A stretch of 64,000 bases of DNA from Ianthella basta. Taxonomy: Eukaryota; Porifera; Demospongiae; Verongiida; Ianthellidae. The stretch covers positions 4,525,411 to 4,589,410 of the forward strand of contig OZ025875.1 of the NCBI GenBank assembly GCA_964019415.1. Direction: 5' to 3'. The position numbers and the translations under genes are program-made. Positions 58,701 through 64,000 of the stretch are shown in pieces (within the stretch, counting starts at the first letter, position 1; each line of letters starts with the position of its first letter). The notes below the pieces were generated by a model. The model saw only the letters and a list, made by a program, of their open reading frames with translations. It was not told the DNA's origin and searched no databases.

Positions 58701-60315
58701 GTACCTCATTTTGTTGTACTTAAGACCACAGTTGGTGAAACACTGGTTAGCGAAGCCATTTTTTGCTATTAATGTTTGAGCCCGACCTGCATGTAGAAGG
58801 CTAGTACTGTTGCTATGGATGGTTTGGATGATTACAGGAAGCTCTCCATTCTGCAATATGGTGAAGTGTGTGTTGTGCATCATTTCAATGCAGGTACACC
58901 AAAGGCCCTGCTACAGCAAAGGATGACAAATTAAAAGCTGTTAGTAAAGAGCATTGCTGTCTTTAACATGGTCATGTCCCTTGTGGTGCAGTTTTTACAT
59001 TATGAATGAACGCAATCAGATGGACAGGGATTGACCGTGCACCGATTCAGTGCATGGTCACTCTCATTATCTTTGCATACTATAAAATCTTTGAAATTTT
59101 GGTGCATTCCCTTAACGTGTGCATACTGACTAACATATTTCTCAGGAGATAGCAGCAGTGAAGAAACAGGAGCAGGAAGCTATGGCCATTGCACTGTAAG
59201 CTGTCCAGCTAAAGCTGTCCTTGTGATGTGTAGTGCTGATAATGTTGATCATGCGAAACTGTGACAGTACAGAATACTCTGTTTGCGCATTGCAGGGGTT
59301 TGAAGAAAGGTACTATTCAAAAGTCTAAGGAAGGACTGACCAAGCAGGTGGGCTCTGCTGATGTACCTATGTATACATAATGATAGTGTGTCTACAGTCA
59401 CAAGAAAGCCTGTAGTGATACTTCAAGTTGTAGCTGCTAGTCAGCAGTACTAGGTCTTACATATTGTTGCTAGCCTTGTGAAGGTGTTTTGGGCTGCATG
59501 ATTATGTATAATCTATCCTGCCTTTTGCCTACTTTCTGTAGGACCTTGTTGAGGCAACAAGGCGTAACAGTGAAGGTGATGCAGATAGCACTAGTGTAGA
59601 TAGGCTCAAAGGTGTTGGATTTGGAAGGTAAGATGCAGTGAAACATGTTAGATGATAACTGGAATGGACACTGTCTTTCTGGTAACTTCCGGTTTGCACT
59701 GTAGCTATCGTATGTCACTGGCTGCACCTGTGGCTGAGCGAGCATCCCTTCCAGGTAGCATTCCAACCTCAGAGAGAGGACTGGCTGTGGAACCAGCAAA
59801 GCTGGTTCGTACTGGTAGTGGCAAAGCTGGCGAGAGTGCCGACAGGACAAGAGACCAAAGTCATGACCGCCAAAGGTAGACACATACAGTAGTAGTTTGC
59901 TTTTGGTGCACCCTTAGGCAATGGCATTCTCCAGTACGTAGCTATTAGTTGGCATTCTCCAGTATCATAGCTATTAGTTTTCATTACTATCACTATCACT
60001 ATCAGTCTCCGGACCATATGGGAGCCCCATTCCACCAGGCTCCCCACTGCTGTGGTGACACTCATGATTCTCTATTGATTATCTACTAGACTGATGCTTA
60101 ATTCTGTTCCTTCACTTGCTTACAGCACACCTGATAAGGCACACTCACACAAGAAGCACAAGAAAGATAGAAAGCGAAGGCACCGCCATGACAGTCCCAG
60201 TGGTGAGGTAGAAGAGGAGGTAAGAGCCAAAAGGAAGAAGAAAGAGAAGAAACACAAACACAAACACAAGCATGAGCACCGTCACCATCACCGGCATGAC
60301 TCTCACAGTGACTGA
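55767..60315 (+). CDS. MMTAG2: MMTAG2 (C1orf35) homologue
   Basis: Conserved nuclear protein of poorly known function. Eight phase-consistent exons: 55767-55869, 58613-58667, 58894-58939, 59146-59195, 59296-59347, 59542-59627, 59705-59875 and 60126-60315. Landmarks: [86 protein letters not shown], and a Lys/His-rich tail ([20 protein letters not shown]). Exon order and the RGGxDQFxWExVKxDKxRENYLG start match the human protein. The donor of exon 3 is a less common GTTAGT. Intron 1 (2.7 kb) carries an antisense retroelement fragment and a telomere-like block. Confidence 0.93.
56044..56790 (-). pseudogene. Retroelement C-terminal zinc-knuckle/endonuclease-like fragment
   Basis: An open minus frame of more than 216 codons: [40 protein letters not shown], then [48 protein letters not shown] and [20 protein letters not shown]. 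The C-x-C-x7-H-x4-C knuckle followed by D..FFDV resembles the C-terminal restriction-like endonuclease region of some non-LTR elements. I associate very similar proteins with Amphimedon. The frame is intact over its length but has no RT domain next to it in this window. It lies antisense within MMTAG2 intron 1. Confidence 0.65.
56998..57077. repeat. Interstitial telomere-like repeat (CCCTAA)n with variants
   Basis: CCCTAACCCTAACCCTAACG leads into CTAACACTAACGTGCGCTAA. The block then repeats once, so it is a short tandem of a telomere-derived unit. It lies in MMTAG2 intron 1, 200 bp from the retroelement fragment. Confidence 0.85.
57078..58612. other. MMTAG2 intron 1, remainder
   Basis: No exon beyond those listed is supported. 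A short minus ORF near 58440 with a gtaag-like end is taken as chance. Confidence 0.5.
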
Positions 60316-61426
60316 CTTGCACCTCAAGTGTGCAATGTACTGTATTATCTTGCTTGACACCTACTGTACATGCACATGTCTGTATTCCCTTATGCTAGCA
60401 AACCCATCCATAAGAGAGAGTTGTTGTTTAGCATGACTGTTCAAGCTGAGGTGTAGTGTAGTACAGCTGGATGGCTGGTGGAGTACAGGTTCATAGGACA
60501 GGCGAGGGAGGGTAGTAGCCATATGGCCAGGAATGTAACCCAATTAATGGAAGACCTTGGGGTCCTCATTATCATGAGGTTACAGGACCTATTATGAAGT
60601 TAGGGTCCTCTCTGCTGTAACATGCAATTATATGACTGTGATATATTGGCAGTGCAATATATCCTGTGAAGCAGTAGTCTGGCGTGCTAGACCCAACTTC
60701 TCGTTATCACACGATAATGAGAACTGAAGTTGGGTCAAGCGAGCCAGACTAGTGAAGAACAACTGTATGGTGTAGCAACAGAAATCACTGAAAATTTGAG
60801 TGTTCAACTCTGCAATCAATGCTCAAGTGGGATATGAGATTGTGTGAGCTTTGTATAATCTTTCTGCCAAGTTAAACCCAGGCCCATTTTGTTTGGCATG
60901 GCAGATGAAGCAGTCTAAGGGCATGCCAAATAATGGTGAGAGTGGCAGAGCTGTTAGGATGCCCACTACAAGCAGGCATCTTCTGTTGTTTGCCTAAGGG
61001 ATGCAACTCTGTCTTTGCCAAGGCCACAGTTTCTGACAGTGTTCTATGTACTCCCTCTTTAGAAACAAGATTATGCTGTCAAGCACATAGAGTGAAATGA
61101 GTTGAGTATTCTAGTCCGTAGACAATTAACACTGTTATACATGCAGTGCCAGTCAACCAACCACTATAGCATGCTAATGCAAGGCACACGACATGCACGG
61201 CATGTCACAGACATACCTGGTAGCTATCTACTGTAATACCCATGTCTGGTGTTAATGGACCAATGTGAAATATTTGTGCCATCTGCCCATGTTGCAAATC
61301 GATAGTCTCGTACCAATCCTGCCTGCTAGCGTTGAATACAAGTGGCACGACATGCATTATACAAGCAGCTAGGGTTGCGACCCGCGGGGGCAATGTAATT
61401 GCTGGGGAAACCCCTTGCTCACCAAG
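60316..61426. other. Intergenic between MMTAG2 and NXT
   Basis: It contains one strong hairpin (60674-60752). The NXT promoter should lie near 61300-61426. No other gene is seen. Confidence 0.5.
60674..60752. repeat. Short foldback element (TAGTCTGGC ends)
   Basis: TAGTCTGGCGTGCTAGACCC and its inverted partner GGGTCAAGCGAGCCAGACTA enclose CTCGTTATC/GATAATGAG, so nearly the whole 78 bp pairs with itself. The ends resemble the three-copy TCTGGC family at 0.3-3.4 kb. Confidence 0.8.
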
Positions 61427-63793
61427 ATGTCCGCGGATTTGATGCTAGCGGGAGATGCTGGCGACCAGTTTCCAAAGTTGTTTTACTCAACCTTGGACAA
61501 TAATAGACAAGTAAGGGCTTCGTTTGATTTTTGAAACATGTGTCGAAGTGTATTCTATATCAGTGACTACGACTGTTCATAGCTACGAACTATTTTCTCT
61601 TTTTAAGGTGTACTTAGGTGTGGTGCCTCATTCTCATACTAGCTACGTGGTTGCTTGAACCATTTGTCGCCATGCATAATCATTGAACAGGTGATTTAGG
61701 GCATTTCACAACTGCTTTGTCTAGCAACAATTATTGACAACCAGCAGTTTGTTCTGTCAGTTTATTTGGTAGGCCCTTAAGGTCGGTAGTCATGGGAATT
61801 ACTTTCTAAAACTTCTATAGCCTGCTGTTTTGAGTTTATGCATTTGATCTACTCAGTACAAGGGTTAATGAAAAATTTAGGCTTGTCAAGGGCATGTATA
61901 CTGCATTTGAAAATAGCTCCTGTTAAGACTCCTTTCATTCAATTAGATGTAGGGATGCAGTCCCCATTCAGACTGCTAAGGTCACATCTTGCCTGCAGTT
62001 AATATATGGTAGTGTTACAGGGTCAAGTCTTCCTTTGTCCACTGGTACAACCGCTGTCTCTAGACAAACAAGGAAAGGAAAGTAACGGCAAATTCACAAT
62101 CAGGCAGGAACACACTGCCTGACAATGGGCTCTTTATACGCACGGTGGCATGCATGTTGTGAGCAATCTTTAGAGCAAATTCAAAGGAGTGAAGTGACAA
62201 ATGTTCATTAGGTAACAAGGTGTATATGGTGATCATATTGTCGTTAGCCCAAAGCTACAGTGGTTTGAGTGGGTCTATAGTGAGCAACCCTTCTTGGCAG
62301 ATGTGACTCCACTGTTGCAGCATGGCCTCCCCATGCACACACTGCCTTCACTCTCCTAGTGTGCTCGATTGGTATAGCACATCTTCACTGCTGTACAGCT
62401 ACTACAGTATAGCCACTGATCAACTCATCCATGTACTGGAATGGATTCGTTTTCCCACTGCTATGTGGGGTACATGCTAAGTACAAGTAATGTGAACCAA
62501 CTCCATGGGAAATATTCCTGTAATGCAAGTATCCTGCAACTTGACCCCGTGTGTTACAGATTTCCATTGTGCCCTGAATACCCCGTTACAGGTGCACTGT
62601 GTATCACTTGTACTGGTGTGGTAGGTCAGTAGCTGTAGTGCATGCCATAGTATTCATGAACATGTCTGTATAGTATGTTGTGATAGAGAATAGAGATTCA
62701 TTACCACATCCAGGAATTGGTTGGGGAAGATTCTCGAGTGTTGCTCACAATGTAGATTTTTCAAAGGGCAAAGTGTTTTGGCCCCAAAAGGGCCTTCTTT
62801 GTTGCAAAGGGGGTACAAAGAACAGATTGAGCAAGATAAGTCTTTGTCTCTTTTCTTTCTGTACTGGGCACCTTAGTAGTAGCCCCTGGGCTAGTGGTTG
62901 CCCAGTCTAAATGAGAATTCAATTTCAAATTCAAATTCACAAAAGTAACACAGCAGAAAAAATGGAGGGGGGGGGGCAAGTGCACAATTGAGGACATGAT
63001 GAGGCTGTTGATTGTACGCCTCTTTACAACTGATGAAGCTCTTTTGAGACCAAAATGCTTTGCTCATTGAAAAACATACCACTTGATTAATACACAAGAA
63101 TCTTCTCCAACCAATAGTGTATTGTGTATGTTAGTGGCACAAGTTTACACATGACATGAGAAAGGTGACTCATTGTAGAGCTGGCATTCACAGGACCAGA
63201 GATGTGATGGAATTCTGGGGCCAAACGTCATACCTGGCATCATATCAATTTGTGCTGTCTCGTAATACAGGGCCTACTGTGGCTTTGTCATACTCCCAGC
63301 AATGACTGCCACCTACAGGCACAGTTTGCTGGTCACATTCGCAGAGTACTTTAAAAGTATATCTACTAAATCAAAGAGCTAGGCAGAAAGAAACATTATC
63401 TGTTCACAGAGGGAATGAGTTCAATATACCTTCATAGCTAATTCACTGCATGTTCTCTGTGATTGGCAGGACTGCTGGGTCGGGTAAATGGCTGCTGGTT
63501 AGTTCCATACTGTGGTGTTCATGTGATGTGCACTTGGTGTTATTCACAGAAACTCAGTGCTGTTGCCAACAACGACAGATGTCTGTGCAGATAATACTCT
63601 TGTTGCTGTATTGTCGTTGCCCATGTTGCCATTGTGTTTCTTCAACAGCACCTAATAGGGTTTTATACAGATGCCTCAACTTTGGTCTGGAATGGCAATG
63701 TCCATAAAGGTACAAGGGCTATTGCAGGCTTCTATTCTGCTCTGCCCAACTCCAACCACTCACTCCTATCAGTTGACTGTCAACCCTTGAAAG
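61427..63793 (+). CDS. NXT: NTF2-related export factor (p15), first two exons; 3' end outside window
   Basis: NXT heterodimerises with NXF1 (TAP) and exports mRNA through the pore. Exon 1 (61427-61510) encodes MSADLMLAGDAGDQFPKLFY then STLDNNRQ. Exon 2 (63650-63793) encodes HLIGFYTDASTLVWNGNVHK and continues to LLSVDCQPLKG with a gtatgt donor. LVWNGN and SVDCQP are hallmarks shared with human NXT1/NXT2 (NTF2 fold). The N-terminus aligns with the FVNVYYTTMDKRR region. Exon phases match (0 and 1). The remaining beta-strands must lie beyond 64000. NXT1 and NXT2 cannot be told apart in a non-vertebrate. Confidence 0.9.
62755..63078. mobile_element. Inverted-repeat element enclosing a LINE 3' end copy
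   Basis: The left arm at about 62755-62818 (TTTTTCAAAGGGCAAAGTGT, then TTTGGCCCCAAAAGGGCC) pairs with the right arm at about 63015-63078 (CTGATGAAGCTCTTTTGAGA, then CCAAAATGCTTTGCTCATTG). Between them, 62850-62940 repeats the 3' UTR of the LINE at 21.9 kb (CACCTTAGTAGTAGCCCCTG) and ends in an AATTC-type tail. It lies in NXT intron 1. Confidence 0.65.
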
Positions 63794-63814
63794 GTATGTC
63801 TGTTCATTTACACC

Positions 63815-63994
63815 TACAGTGGAACCTGTCTAAGGTGGTCACTGTGTTAGGCAGCTACCTCTCTAAAACGGCCAGCCTCCCTGGCCCCAAATAGCACTAA
63901 AGCATTGTAATCTACCTCTGTAGAGCAGCCACCTCTGTATAAAGGTCAGTTAGAACTGGCCCACAGGTGGCTGTCTTAGACAAGTTCCTCTGTA
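63815..63994. mobile_element. MITE with TACAGTGGAACC ends
   Basis: TACAGTGGAACCTGTCTAAG and the inverted right end TACAGAGGAACTTGTCTAAG define an element of about 180 bp. The inside repeats GGCAGCTACCTCTCTAAA-like units. It lies at the start of NXT intron 2. Confidence 0.8.
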
Positions 63995-64000
63995 CCACAT

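Overview
The window looks like nuclear DNA of an early-branching animal, most likely a demosponge. The genes are intron-rich and of conserved metazoan type: a centriolar appendage protein, a cadherin, a nucleoporin, a nucleotide-repair enzyme, a sugar-nucleotide enzyme and RNA-export or RNA-associated factors. Introns are GT-AG and mostly 0.1-3 kb. The spaces between exons are full of short inverted-repeat elements, microsatellites, minisatellites and non-LTR retrotransposon pieces. The sponge assignment is an inference: one retroelement endonuclease fragment (about 56.0-56.8 kb) resembles a family I associate with the sponge Amphimedon.

Layout. 1-16.7 kb (- strand): CEP164, 21 exons seen, with the 3' end beyond the window. 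16.9-17.6 kb (-): an unidentified, possibly multi-pass membrane ORF pair. 17.7-20.8 kb (-): a six-repeat transmembrane cadherin, nearly all in one exon. 21-24.6 kb: a transposon-rich stretch with a LINE 3' end, unidentified ORF remnants and large foldback repeats. 24.8-26.3 kb (+): 3' exons of an unidentified gene. 28.0-30.8 kb (-): a three-exon CD225/dispanin-like two-TM protein with N-terminal tyrosine motifs. 31.5-40.8 kb (+): FPGT, 19 exons. 41.2-42.5 kb (-): a 5'-truncated LINE. 43.2-48.5 kb (-): NAXD, 8 exons. 48.6-55.75 kb (-): NUP54, 10 exons. 55.77-60.3 kb (+): an MMTAG2 homologue, 8 exons. 61.4 kb to the window end (+): first two exons of an NXT (p15) mRNA-export cofactor.

Gene order is very tight in the 48-56 kb part. 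The NUP54 and MMTAG2 start codons face each other with 16 bp between them. The NUP54 stop codon and the NAXD start codon, on the same strand, are 74 bp apart. NUP54 (nuclear pore) and NXT (mRNA export) act in related nuclear transport steps; the other neighbours share no obvious pathway. I reconstructed exon boundaries by hand from GT/AG sites, reading-frame continuity and remembered protein-family sequences. They are internally phase-consistent but not transcript-verified, so single boundaries may be off by a base or by an alternative site.

The most unusual signals are: the 16-bp head-to-head start pair with YY1-like motifs; the NUP54-NAXD junction with a 3' splice-site-like sequence just before the NAXD ATG; a cluster of nine CACGTG boxes inside NAXD intron 2; GT microsatellites that begin exactly at 5' splice sites in several genes; hammerhead-core-like sequences inside foldback elements near 24 kb; a nucleoporin with GLGG repeats in place of FG repeats; and several families of miniature inverted-repeat elements with more than one copy in the window.
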